From CAYLLN01 sp036496265 (GTDB lineage Bacteria > Planctomycetota > Planctomycetia > Pirellulales > Pirellulaceae), in assembly GCA_036496265.1 (NCBI GenBank), contig DASXLL010000325.1:1-28776 (forward strand): DNA of 28,776 bases, read 5' to 3'. The notes beneath the pieces are model-generated. The model was not told where the DNA came from. It was given only the letters and a program-made list of their open reading frames with translations, and did no database searches. The number at the start of each line of letters is the position of its first letter. The stretch's first letter is position 1. A program made the position numbers and the translations under genes. This document shows, piece by piece, positions 1 to 7,701 of this stretch.

Positions 1-1589
1 GCGCTCAAGGTTTGGCTGATTACGTCCTCGAATGTTCCCCCAAGTCTCAAGCCTCAAACCTCAAGCCTCTCCGCTGCGCCCTCGCCTACGACACGCGCCA
101 CAATTCCCGCCACTTCGCCGAGCTCTGCGCCTCGATCATGGTGGCCAATGGCTTCACCGTCTATTTTCTCGACGACTACCGCAGCACCCCGGAGTTGTCT
201 TTTCTGGTGCGGTACAAACATTGCGACTGCGGCATCATGGTCACCGCCAGCCATAACCCGCCCAGCGACAACGCCGTGAAGGTCTATTGGTCCACTGGCG
301 GCCAGGTCGTCCCACCGCATGATGAGCAAATCGTCCAGCGGGTGATGAACGTGACCGAAATCAAGCGCGCCGATTTCCAAAAAGCCGTTGCTGGCGGCCA
401 AATCATCCTCTGCAAAGACGAAATCGACGCAGCGTTCATCCAAAACGTCGTCGCCCAATCCACTTCCGGCCCACGCGACCTAAAAACCATCTATTCCCCG
501 CTCCACGGCGTCGGCGAATTCGCCGCCGTGCCAGCCCTAAAGGCCAACGGCTTCACCGACGTCGAAATCTTCGCCCCACACCGTGAGCCCGACGGCGATT
601 TCCCCAATGTTCCCGGCCACGTCTCCAATCCCGAAAACGCCGCCGTCTTCGACGCCATCATAGAGCGTGCTCAGGCGACAAAAGCCGATGTCGCCCTCGC
701 CACCGACCCCGACTGCGACCGCCTCGGCTGCGCCGCCCCGCGCTCCAAAGACCGTTCCGGCCCCTGGAGCACCTTCACCGGCAATCAGCTCTCCGCGTTG
801 CTGACTGACTACGTTTGCGAATCGCGCAAAAAGGCCGGCCATCTCAGTAAGGAAAAGTTCCTCGTCACCACGCTCGTCACCACACCCATGATTCGTCGCA
901 TTGGCGACAGCTATGGCATCCGCACGTATGACAACATCCACGTCGGCTTCAAATGGATCGCTAAGCAAATCGATGACGCCGGTGCCGATAACTTTCTCTT
1001 CGGCACCGAGGAGTCCCACGGCTTTCTCATCGGCCAATACGTCCGCGACAAGGACGGCGCCGCCGCCTGCATGCTCATGGCCGAGCTTGCCGCCCAAGTC
1101 AAAGCCTCCGGCAAAACCCTCTTCGATCGCCTCGAATCGCTCTATTGGCAACACGGCTATCACGCCGAGCGCCAAATCAATGTCTTCATGGAAGGCTCCG
1201 CCGGCATGACCCGCATGAAAAACCTCATGCAGTCCTTCCGCACCTCGCCCCCCAAATCCCTCGCCGGTATCCCCGTCAAGCAAATCCGCGACTACCAAAA
1301 CCTCACACAAACCCGAAGCGTAAGCGAGGGACCGATCGCAACGCCCTTGAGCAGCTCAACCGAACCACTCGACGCCCCCCGCGGCGATATGGTCATCCTC
1401 GACCTCGCCGAAGAAGGCCATTACATCGCCATCCGCCCCAGCGGCACCGAACCCAAAGTCAAGTTCTACCTCTTCACCTTCGTCCCCGCCGAGCAACTCC
1501 ATCTGCTCGACGTCGCACAAGAAGAAATGAATGTCCGACTTGCCAAAATCGAAGCCGACTTACGCAACATCGTCGATTCTGTGGGCTAA
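1..1589 (+). CDS. Phosphoglucomutase/phosphomannomutase, alpha-D-phosphohexomutase family (5'-truncated by window edge)
   Basis: Interconverts hexose 1- and 6-phosphates in the cytoplasm, feeding glycogen, nucleotide-sugar or envelope-sugar pathways. The frame is open to the left edge (AQGLADYVLE is a mid-protein sequence), so the TTG at 12 is not the true start. Numbering residues from 12, all four family motifs are present: catalytic serine loop TASHNP (78-83), metal site DPDCDR (232-237), sugar-specificity loop GTEESHGF (331-338) and phosphate loop RPSGTEPK (475-482). The order and spacing resemble the PGM2/PgcA branch more than short ManB/GlmM proteins, but the substrate cannot be fixed from sequence. 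Two low-complexity insertions are in frame: codons about 10-20 and codons about 433-444 (separate entries). uvrC follows 29 nt downstream on the same strand. Confidence 0.93.
   Translation, partial: AQGLADYVLECSPKSQASNLKPLRCALAYDTRHNSRHFAELCASIMVANGFTVYFLDDYRSTPELSFLVRYKHCDCGIMVTASHNPPSDNAVKVYWSTGGQVVPPHDEQIVQRVMNVTEIKRADFQKAVAGGQIILCKDEIDAAFIQNVVAQSTSGPRDLKTIYSPLHGVGEFAAVPALKANGFTDVEIFAPHREPDGDFPNVPGHVSNPENAAVFDAIIERAQATKADVALATDPDCDRLGCAAPRSKDRSGPWSTFTGNQLSALLTDYVCESRKKAGHLSKEKFLVTTLVTTPMIRRIGDSYGIRTYDNIHVGFKWIAKQIDDAGADNFLFGTEESHGFLIGQYVRDKDGAAACMLMAELAAQVKASGKTLFDRLESLYWQHGYHAERQINVFMEGSAGMTRMKNLMQSFRTSPPKSLAGIPVKQIRDYQNLTQTRSVSEGPIATPLSSSTEPLDAPRGDMVILDLAEEGHYIAIRPSGTEPKVKFYLFTFVPAEQLHLLDVAQEEMNVRLAKIEADLRNIVDSVG
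36..69 (+). repeat. Low-complexity tandem word inside the mutase gene
   Basis: Degenerate repeats of a CTCAAGCCTCAAAC-like word of about 10-11 bp lie in frame and encode SPKSQASNLKPL between the conserved LADYVLE helix and the next strand (RCALAYDTR). The family has only a short turn at this place. It resembles other short words in the window that also occur between genes. Confidence 0.55.
1307..1341 (+). repeat. Dispersed 'CCCGAAGCGTAAGCGAGGG' element inserted in frame in the mutase gene
   Basis: The core CCCGAAGCGTAAGCGAGGG lies at 1312-1330 and encodes TRSVSEG in the mutase frame. It would encode NPKRKRG in the next frame. From general knowledge, both peptides recur in unrelated planctomycete proteins, which suggests a dispersed element. 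Here it sits in the variable loop before the final domain, upstream of RPSGTEPK, so it need not destroy function. Copy number in this genome cannot be seen from the window. Confidence 0.6.
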
Positions 1590-1606
1590 CCCCTGGACTA
1601 CCTCCG

Positions 1607-1612
1607 TACAAT
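1607..1612 (+). promoter_or_regulatory. Possible -10 element (TACAAT) 6 nt upstream of the uvrC start
   Basis: TACAAT ends 6 nt before the ATG at 1619, and no Shine-Dalgarno sequence lies between. Transcription from it would start at or next to the start codon, giving a leaderless mRNA. No good -35 hexamer is visible, so this is suggestive only. Confidence 0.3.
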
Positions 1613-1618
1613 AACTAA

Positions 1619-3082
1619 ATGGCGGAGTTCTTAATCGAATCCGAGTTTGACGACGACGAACAGCCGAACTCTGCGCCCGAATCCGAATCCTCAGCCGAAG
1701 AACCCGCCATTGACGAAGCCGAGCTCGACGCCGCCCTCGACGCCGTCGCCACCGACGAATCCGGTGCACATGAATCCGCCTTCCGCCAGGCCGCCGCCAA
1801 AGTCCGGCAGTTCCCGCGCTCGCCCGGCATTTATTTAATGAAAGACTCCGTCGGCCGCGTCATTTATGTCGGCAAGGCCAAAACGCTCCGCAGCCGGGCC
1901 GGCAGCTACTTTTTGAAAGGTGCCCAAGCCGAGCGCCGCACATCCGACTGGGTCAACGAGATCGCCGATGCCGACTTTGTCCTTTGCGACAGTGAAGTCG
2001 ATGCCCTGCTGATGGAATCCCGCCTGATCAAAGATATCCAGCCCAAATACAACAAAGAACTTAAAGACGACAAAACTTTCCCCTACCTCCAAATCACGAC
2101 CCGCGACGATTTTCCCCTCGTCGAAGTTACTCGCACCCCGCGCGACAAAGGTGTCCGTCTCTTCGGTCCCTTTGCCAACGCCGGTTCGCTTCGCGGCGCG
2201 ATCCAGGTACTCCAGCGCATCTTCAAGTTCCGCACGTGCAGCCTCGACATCGACGACGGCGACGAGCGGTGGCGCTGGTTCCGCCCGTGCCTCCTCGCCA
2301 GCATTAAGCAATGCACCGCGCCGTGCAATCTCCGCATCAGCAAGGAGGAATACCGGAAGGACATCGACCGGCTCATCCGCGTCCTCGAAGGCGGAAAAGT
2401 CCGGCTGCTGGCCGAGCTTAAAGGCGAAATGGAGCACGCCTCCAAGGAACTAAAATTCGAGCAAGCCGCCCGCCTCCGCGATGAAATCCGCCTTCTCGAA
2501 CGTCTCGACCGCCGCGGCGAGCTCGACACCCATGCTCAACCCGAAGTTTTTTACGTCGATCCCAAGAAGGGCCTATCCGGTCTTAGAAAAGTGTTAAAGC
2601 TCGCCGAAACACCGCGCACGATCGAAGGCGTCGATATCGCGCATCTCGGCGGCGGCGAAACGGTCGCCAGCGTCGTCCAATTCCTCGACGGCCTCCCCTT
2701 CAAGCCCGGCTACCGCCGCTACAAAATCCGCGATGTCGCCGGCATCGACGATTTTCGCAGCATCCACGAAGTCATCTCGCGCCGCTACCGCAAACTCAGC
2801 GACACCGACGAAGTCTTCCCCGACATCCTCCTCATCGACGGCGGCAAAGGCCAACTCTCCGCCGCCCTTGCTGCCTTCCGAGATCAGGAAATCACGCCGC
2901 CGACGCTCCTCTCCCTCGCCAAACAAGAAGAAGAAATCTTCCTCCCCGGCGAAACCGACTCCATCAAACTCTCCCGCCATTCCTTCGCCCTCCGCCTCCT
3001 CCAATACGTCCGCGACGAAGCCCACCGCTTCGCCCAGCACTATCACCACATCCTCCGCCGCAGGTCGCAACTGGGCGAATAA
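1619..3082 (+). CDS. uvrC: UvrABC system protein C (excinuclease subunit), short form
   Basis: Makes the dual incisions around bulky DNA lesions in nucleotide excision repair after UvrA/UvrB loading. An acidic N-terminal extension (residues 1-55) precedes the GIY-YIG nuclease domain (GIY 70-72, YVG 83-85). A four-cysteine set, C207, C224, C232 and C236, matches the iron-sulfur cluster cysteines known in UvrC. The UVR motif, which binds UvrB, is at about 265-297. The RNase H-like endonuclease domain keeps D339 (GVDIAH), D407 (LLIDGGKGQL) and H469 (RDEAH). The protein stops at residue 487, about 18 residues after that His, while typical UvrC runs about 600 residues and ends in a tandem helix-hairpin-helix DNA-binding domain. 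I see no continuation of it in any frame downstream. The start is the only ATG upstream of the GIY motif. The mutase gene ends 29 nt before. Confidence 0.95.
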   Translation: MAEFLIESEFDDDEQPNSAPESESSAEEPAIDEAELDAALDAVATDESGAHESAFRQAAAKVRQFPRSPGIYLMKDSVGRVIYVGKAKTLRSRAGSYFLKGAQAERRTSDWVNEIADADFVLCDSEVDALLMESRLIKDIQPKYNKELKDDKTFPYLQITTRDDFPLVEVTRTPRDKGVRLFGPFANAGSLRGAIQVLQRIFKFRTCSLDIDDGDERWRWFRPCLLASIKQCTAPCNLRISKEEYRKDIDRLIRVLEGGKVRLLAELKGEMEHASKELKFEQAARLRDEIRLLERLDRRGELDTHAQPEVFYVDPKKGLSGLRKVLKLAETPRTIEGVDIAHLGGGETVASVVQFLDGLPFKPGYRRYKIRDVAGIDDFRSIHEVISRRYRKLSDTDEVFPDILLIDGGKGQLSAALAAFRDQEITPPTLLSLAKQEEEIFLPGETDSIKLSRHSFALRLLQYVRDEAHRFAQHYHHILRRRSQLGE

Positions 3083-3122
3083 ATAGATCGATATCGCTGG
3101 ATTCAGGTGCTTTGGTCCCTGC

Positions 3123-3128
3123 TACAAT
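3123..3128 (+). promoter_or_regulatory. Possible -10 element (TACAAT) for the toxin-antitoxin operon
   Basis: TACAAT lies 27 nt upstream of the antitoxin ATG at 3156, with a Shine-Dalgarno-like AGGAAG at 3143-3148 in between. The arrangement is that of an ordinary leadered promoter, but no convincing -35 box is visible. Confidence 0.4.
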
Positions 3129-3155
3129 TAGTAAAAACCAACAGGAAGCTCGAAA

Positions 3156-3461
3156 ATGCGTGTCTCGGAAACGCGATCAAAGCGTAAACCAAAAACAGGC
3201 GCCAGTCGTCGTAAGCCACCCTCTGGAAAGCCACGGAAGGTGCCTCTCAAGGCGAAGGTTCAACTAGGCGATGTCCTTGAGGCAGCGGAAAGGCTCGATC
3301 CCGATTCGCAAGTAGAATTGGTTTCCATTTTGAAACGCCGTATTGCTGAGAAGGGGCGAAATCGTATCATCACCGCGGTTCGTGAAGCCCGTCGTGATTT
3401 CGCCGAGGGACGCTACGAGGAGAAGACGGCGACACAAATCGTTCGCGAGGCGCTTTCGTGA
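3156..3461 (+). CDS. Putative antitoxin of a YafQ/RelE-type toxin-antitoxin pair
   Basis: A 101-residue protein with a very basic, Lys/Arg/Pro/Ser-rich N-terminal third (residues 1-33), which could bind DNA, and a charged helical C-terminal half (LDPDSQVELVSILKRRI, then REARRDFAEGRY) of the kind that wraps around a toxin. I do not recognise a named antitoxin family in the N-terminal part. The assignment rests on size, charge and the translationally coupled toxin gene, with which it shares a 4-nt GTGA overlap at 3458-3461. AGGAAG at 3143-3148 is a plausible ribosome-binding site 7 nt before the ATG. Antitoxins of this kind usually repress their own operon. Confidence 0.72.
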   Translation: MRVSETRSKRKPKTGASRRKPPSGKPRKVPLKAKVQLGDVLEAAERLDPDSQVELVSILKRRIAEKGRNRIITAVREARRDFAEGRYEEKTATQIVREALS

Positions 3462-3739
3462 AACGAAGGCTGCTCCAGACAAAGAAGTTTAAACGGGACC
3501 TGCGCTCATGGCTAAAAGCTCATCCTGAGACAGCGGCGAACATCGAGTCAGCGCTGGGAAGATTGTCAAACGACGATGCTGATCCCTCATTGAAGACACA
3601 CAAACTCCGTGGCCCTCTTGCCGGCCTATCCGCTTGCAGTGCCGGCTACGATCTGCGTATTGTCTTTGAGTACGTAGAGGAAAACGGAGTTGATGCAATC
3701 AGTCTCCTCACGATTGGGACGCACGAAGAAGTTTATTAG
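3458..3739 (+). CDS. Type II toxin, YafQ/RelE-like ribosome-dependent mRNA interferase
   Basis: A 93-residue basic protein in the RelE/ParE fold size range, starting at GTG 3458 in the overlap with the antitoxin. The N-terminal KKFKRDLRSWLK helix, the central HKLRGPLAGL, the SAGYDLRIVFEYVE strand and the C-terminal LLTIGTHEEVY are typical of the YafQ/mRNA-interferase branch. H48, R67 and H89 are candidate catalytic or RNA-contacting residues. Members cleave mRNA in the ribosomal A site when freed from antitoxin. The pair sits alone between uvrC and mutS, consistent with a laterally acquired cassette, though its base composition is not obviously foreign. mutS begins 62 nt downstream. Confidence 0.88.
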   Translation: MKRRLLQTKKFKRDLRSWLKAHPETAANIESALGRLSNDDADPSLKTHKLRGPLAGLSACSAGYDLRIVFEYVEENGVDAISLLTIGTHEEVY

Positions 3740-3788
3740 CGCCGGGACCTTCTCGCGTCCCCCACTCGGTTTTCCACCTCTCCGCTGC

Positions 3789-3794
3789 TACATT
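3789..3794 (+). promoter_or_regulatory. Possible -10 element (TACATT) 7 nt upstream of the mutS start
   Basis: TACATT ends 7 nt before the ATG at 3802 and no Shine-Dalgarno sequence is present. The layout is the same as at uvrC and again suggests a leaderless or nearly leaderless transcript. No clear -35 box. Confidence 0.28.
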
Positions 3795-3801
3795 CGCGTC
3801 G

Positions 3802-6423
3802 ATGGCCGCGACCCCAATGATGCAGCAGTATCTCGACGCTAAAAATGCGTGCGGGGATGCGCTGTTGCTCTTCCGCATGGGCGATTTTTATGAGCTGTTT
3901 TACGACGACGCCCGCGCCGCCGCCCGCGTCCTCGGCCTCACCCTCACCAGTCGCGACAAAGGCGAAAACCCGATCCCGATGGCTGGGTTTCCGTATCACC
4001 AGCTCGAAAGCTACCTCGCCAAGCTCATTGCCAATGGCCACCGCGCCGCGGTTTGTGAGCAAGTCGAAGACCCCAAGCTCGCCAAAGGGCTAGTCAAGCG
4101 AGAACTGACCCGCGTCGTCTCGCCCGGCACGCTAACCGACGACGCGCTCCTCGATCCGCGCGAAAGCAACTACCTCGCCGCCGTCGCATTGCCGGTGCGC
4201 AAAAACAACGGCGATTCCTCCGCCGGAATCGCCTGGGCCGAACTTTCCACCGGCCGCTTCTTCGCCGCCACCGTGCAATCAGCCCGCATCGGCGATGAGC
4301 TCGCCCGCATCTCGCCCGCCGAATGCCTGCTGACCGAAGAAGACGCTCCTGCCTCGAGCCCCCTGTTCCCCGTCCCTTCTCGGACGATGGTGACCCGTCG
4401 GCCCCACTGGGTCTTCGGTCTCGACACGGCTCAGGCGACACTCCAAAAGCACTTCCAACTGGCTTCCCTCGACGGCTTTGGCTTCACCGATTCCGACTCC
4501 CCTGCCCTTCGCGCCGCCGGCGCGGTCCTCGATTACCTCTGCGAAACTCAAAAAGCGTCCCTCGCTCATATCGACCGACTCACTCCCTACCGCGGTGGCG
4601 AGCTCCTCGAAATCGACGAAGCCAGCCGCCGCAGCCTCGAGATCACGCGCACCATTCGCACCGGCGACCGCGAAGGTTCACTCCTTGCCGTGATCGATAA
4701 GACGGTCACTCCGATGGGCGCACGGCTGTTAGCCGACTGGATCAGCAATCCGCTGACTAGTATCGCCGCTATTCAACTCCGTCAATCCGCCGTCAGCGAA
4801 TTTGCCGCCGATGACAAACTGCGGGAAGAACTTCGCGAGCAATTGCGCGGCGTTTATGACCTCGAACGTCTCCTCTCCCGCGTCGCCACCGGCCGCGCCA
4901 GCCCGCGCGACCTCAGCTTCGTCTGCCGCACGCTCGCTGCATTGCCAAAGTTGAAGGCTAAAATCACCGCGCGAAAATCCGCGCTGCTCTCCGACCTCGA
5001 AACCAACCTCGATCTTTGCCCCGAAATCCACGTCCGCCTCCAGTCCGCTCTACTTGAAGACTGCCCATTGGTCGCGAAGGACGGTGGCATTCTTCGCGGT
5101 GGCTATAGCGGCGATCTCGACCGCCTTCGCGACCTCGCTGCCGGCGGCAAGGAATGGATCGCTCGCTACCAGGCAGAGCAAGCTAAAGCCACCGGCATTA
5201 CCAACCTCAAAGTCGCGTACAACAAAGTCTTTGGCTACTACATCGAAATCACCAATAGCCAAAAAGATAAGACACCCGCCACCTACATCCGCAAGCAAAC
5301 GACCGTCAACGCTGAACGCTACATCACGCCCGAACTGAAGGAATACGAAGAGCAAGTCGTCACCGCCGACGAGCGCGCCAAAGAGCTGGAATACGAGCTG
5401 TTCCTCTCGCTCCGCGCTTGCGTCGAGCGCGAAGCTCGTCGTCTTCAAGCAACTGCGGCTGTCCTCGCACAGTTAGATGTACTGTCCGCTCTCGCCGAGT
5501 TAGCGCGACAGCGCAGTTATGTTTGCCCGACAATCGTCGATCAGCCCATCTTAAAAATTGTCGATGGCCGCCATCCCGTCCTCGACATCCGCGAATCCCA
5601 AGGCACGTTCGTCCCCAACGACTGCTTACTCGGCGACGAAGACGGCCTCGTCGCCCTCATCACCGGCCCGAACATGGCCGGGAAAAGCACCTATATCCGC
5701 CAGGTCGCCCTCATCACGCTCCTGGCGCAAATTGGCTCGCACGTGCCCGCACGCGAAGCGACCATCGGCATCGCCGACCGTATCTTCGCCCGTGTCGGCG
5801 CAAGCGACGAGCTCGCCCGCGGCCAAAGCACGTTCATGGTCGAAATGACGGAGACCGCTCGCATTCTCAATACCGCCACTGCGCGAAGCCTCGTCATCCT
5901 TGACGAAATCGGCCGCGGCACCAGCACGTACGACGGCATCTCCCTCGCCTGGGCCATTGTTGAGCACTTGCACGACCAACTCGGCTGCCGCACGCTCTTC
6001 GCCACGCACTACCACGAACTGACCGACCTGGCCCAATCGCTGCCAAACGTCCGCAACCTCAACGTCGCCGTCAAGGAATGGGAAGACCACGTCGTCTTCC
6101 TCCATCGCATCGTTGCCGGCGCGGCCGACAAAAGCTATGGCATCCACGTCGCCCGTCTGGCTGGCGTCCCCAAACCCGTTAACGAACGCGCCAAGCAAAT
6201 CCTTGCCCGTCTCGAAGAAGAACACCTTGGCGAAAACGGGCGCCCCAAGCTGACGCTCAAAGGCAAACCAAGCCGCAAAGGTGATCTACAACTAACGCTT
6301 TTTGCGGCGCCCGAGCATCCGGTCGTGGATGAGTTGCGCCAACTCAAGCTTGACAACCTCACACCTCTGGAAGCACTGCAGCAGCTAGCGAGACTTCAAT
6401 CGCAGGTTGCTGCGAAGAGCTGA
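3802..6423 (+). CDS. mutS: DNA mismatch repair protein MutS
   Basis: Recognises mismatches and small loops and, with ATP, recruits MutL. Full length at 873 residues. The N-terminal mismatch-recognition domain has the Phe-X-Glu motif in GDFYELF (F29, E31). Connector, lever and clamp regions follow; the lever/clamp segment GYYIEITNSQKD is clear. The C-terminal ATPase carries Walker A GPNMAGKST (622-630), the DELARGQSTFMVEM loop, Walker B LVILDEIGRGTST (D701, E702) and FATHYHEL. The C-terminal tail (DELRQLKLDNLTPLEALQQL) is the usual dimerisation/tetramerisation tail. The ATG at 3802 directly precedes the conserved N-terminus (TPMMQQYLDAK). No mutL is in the window. A low-complexity stretch at 4351-4380 lies in a connector-region loop. 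Confidence 0.97.
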   Translation: MAATPMMQQYLDAKNACGDALLLFRMGDFYELFYDDARAAARVLGLTLTSRDKGENPIPMAGFPYHQLESYLAKLIANGHRAAVCEQVEDPKLAKGLVKRELTRVVSPGTLTDDALLDPRESNYLAAVALPVRKNNGDSSAGIAWAELSTGRFFAATVQSARIGDELARISPAECLLTEEDAPASSPLFPVPSRTMVTRRPHWVFGLDTAQATLQKHFQLASLDGFGFTDSDSPALRAAGAVLDYLCETQKASLAHIDRLTPYRGGELLEIDEASRRSLEITRTIRTGDREGSLLAVIDKTVTPMGARLLADWISNPLTSIAAIQLRQSAVSEFAADDKLREELREQLRGVYDLERLLSRVATGRASPRDLSFVCRTLAALPKLKAKITARKSALLSDLETNLDLCPEIHVRLQSALLEDCPLVAKDGGILRGGYSGDLDRLRDLAAGGKEWIARYQAEQAKATGITNLKVAYNKVFGYYIEITNSQKDKTPATYIRKQTTVNAERYITPELKEYEEQVVTADERAKELEYELFLSLRACVEREARRLQATAAVLAQLDVLSALAELARQRSYVCPTIVDQPILKIVDGRHPVLDIRESQGTFVPNDCLLGDEDGLVALITGPNMAGKSTYIRQVALITLLAQIGSHVPAREATIGIADRIFARVGASDELARGQSTFMVEMTETARILNTATARSLVILDEIGRGTSTYDGISLAWAIVEHLHDQLGCRTLFATHYHELTDLAQSLPNVRNLNVAVKEWEDHVVFLHRIVAGAADKSYGIHVARLAGVPKPVNERAKQILARLEEEHLGENGRPKLTLKGKPSRKGDLQLTLFAAPEHPVVDELRQLKLDNLTPLEALQQLARLQSQVAAKS
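4351..4380 (+). repeat. Low-complexity C/T-rich word inside mutS
   Basis: A CCCTGTTCCCCGTCCC-type stretch encodes ASSPLFPVPS in a loop of the connector region. A related word, CCCTGTTCC, recurs just after the gene at 6443-6451. It may be another of the intragenic word insertions seen in the mutase and kinase genes, but this example is short and could be ordinary loop sequence. Confidence 0.35.
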
Positions 6424-6452
6424 GCTTCACGTCGCGTCGTGTACCCTGTTCC

Positions 6453-7673
6453 TTATTTCCCCGCGAACGCGCGATCGGCAAAATCCCAATAATGTTGCCA
6501 ATCGACGAGCGTGAGGTTGTGTTTGCCCGGGCGGATGTGATAGTGAGCGGCGTCGCCATCGATCTTGCCACCAATCGGGGGCATGGTTGCGCTCCTCAAG
6601 GCCTTGTGGCCGAATAAGGAATAGACCGGCGCTGCGTTGACGACGCTCAGGAATTCGCCGCGGGGATCGGCCCAGATATCCTCTGCCGCGCTGCCCACGG
6701 CAACTGCCCGCGGCGCAATCAGAGCAATGAGCTCATGCTGGTCAATCGGCAGATCGTCCTCATGGCCCGCGTATTTGTTGAAGTTGGAGCAAAACCAATG
6801 TGGGAATGAACTCGTGATTCTCGCGACCTGTTCGCGGCCGGCGAATCGCCGCCGGCTAAGCGATGCGCCGCCGCAGCCGGAGTCGTTGGAGACGGCCATC
6901 GCGAATCGCTGGTCTTCAGCGGCGGCCCAGAGGGCCGTTTTGCCGCCGCGCGAGTGTCCGATGACGGCGACTTGACGAGCGTTGATTTGAGGAACCGTTT
7001 CCAAATAGTCGAGCACCCGGCTCGCGCCCCAGGCCCAAGCCGCGATCGTGCCCCACGCATCGGCAGGCCGGTGGCCGTCGTCGAGCAGACCATGAATGCC
7101 ATCTTGGAAACCGTCGTGCTTATCGGGATCGACATCCGCATTGAGAAAAGCCGCCATCGCATAGCCGCGGGCGACGCCTTCTTCCGCCGGCCAGAATTCG
7201 CTCTTGGCCTGCCGCGTGGCGTCGATATTCTCGGGGCCGCGATTGCAAATCAGGACAAAAGCGGGCACCGGGCGCGGCGCGTTGTTGGGAAGAAATAGAT
7301 TGACGCGAATCACAAGCGATTTCTCGCCGCGAGAAATGCGGATCGAAACCTGGCGGAGCGTGGCGGCGCCATTCATGGCTCGCGGGTCCTCGTGCGTCAC
7401 CTCGAAAGACTTTTCATAGCTCGTTTTGGGAACTCGACCGTAAACATGCGTGCGAAAGAGCTCCAGAACCTCGTCACGGCGAGAGGCCATCCATTGGTCG
7501 GCAGTTTTCACTGCCGTTCCATTGGCTGATACCAGTGGATCGGGCAGAGTGAACGCGGGCATCGGTGGGTCGGCTGGAAAATGCTCTTGGGCGTTGACCG
7601 AAACGCTCGCCACAAGAAATGCAAACGACACAAAACACATGACGCGGAGTATCGAGCGCACGAGTAAAGACAT
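6453..7673 (-). CDS. CE15-like glucuronoyl esterase / exported alpha-beta hydrolase
   Basis: A 406-residue protein with a signal peptide (about 1-28, cleavage near VNAQ-EH). It resembles bacterial carbohydrate esterase family 15 enzymes, which cut ester links between glucuronate of xylan and lignin alcohols or related uronate esters. The nucleophile elbow is GHSRGGK (S241), followed by the characteristic SGCGGASLSRR. H385 in RPGKHNLTLVDW is the likely catalytic His. The acid is less clear: the usual Glu before SG is Asp here (NDSG, D264), and D336 in EDIWADPRGEF is an alternative. The start is supported by AAGGA on the - strand about 8 nt upstream. It is the last gene of a three-gene - strand set, 28 nt after the sulfatase, consistent with extracellular polysaccharide breakdown. 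Annotation as acetylxylan esterase-like would also be defensible. Confidence 0.82.
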   Translation of the reverse strand: MSLLVRSILRVMCFVSFAFLVASVSVNAQEHFPADPPMPAFTLPDPLVSANGTAVKTADQWMASRRDEVLELFRTHVYGRVPKTSYEKSFEVTHEDPRAMNGAATLRQVSIRISRGEKSLVIRVNLFLPNNAPRPVPAFVLICNRGPENIDATRQAKSEFWPAEEGVARGYAMAAFLNADVDPDKHDGFQDGIHGLLDDGHRPADAWGTIAAWAWGASRVLDYLETVPQINARQVAVIGHSRGGKTALWAAAEDQRFAMAVSNDSGCGGASLSRRRFAGREQVARITSSFPHWFCSNFNKYAGHEDDLPIDQHELIALIAPRAVAVGSAAEDIWADPRGEFLSVVNAAPVYSLFGHKALRSATMPPIGGKIDGDAAHYHIRPGKHNLTLVDWQHYWDFADRAFAGK

Positions 7674-7701
7674 GAGGATATTCCTTCGATGATGCTATCG
7701 C

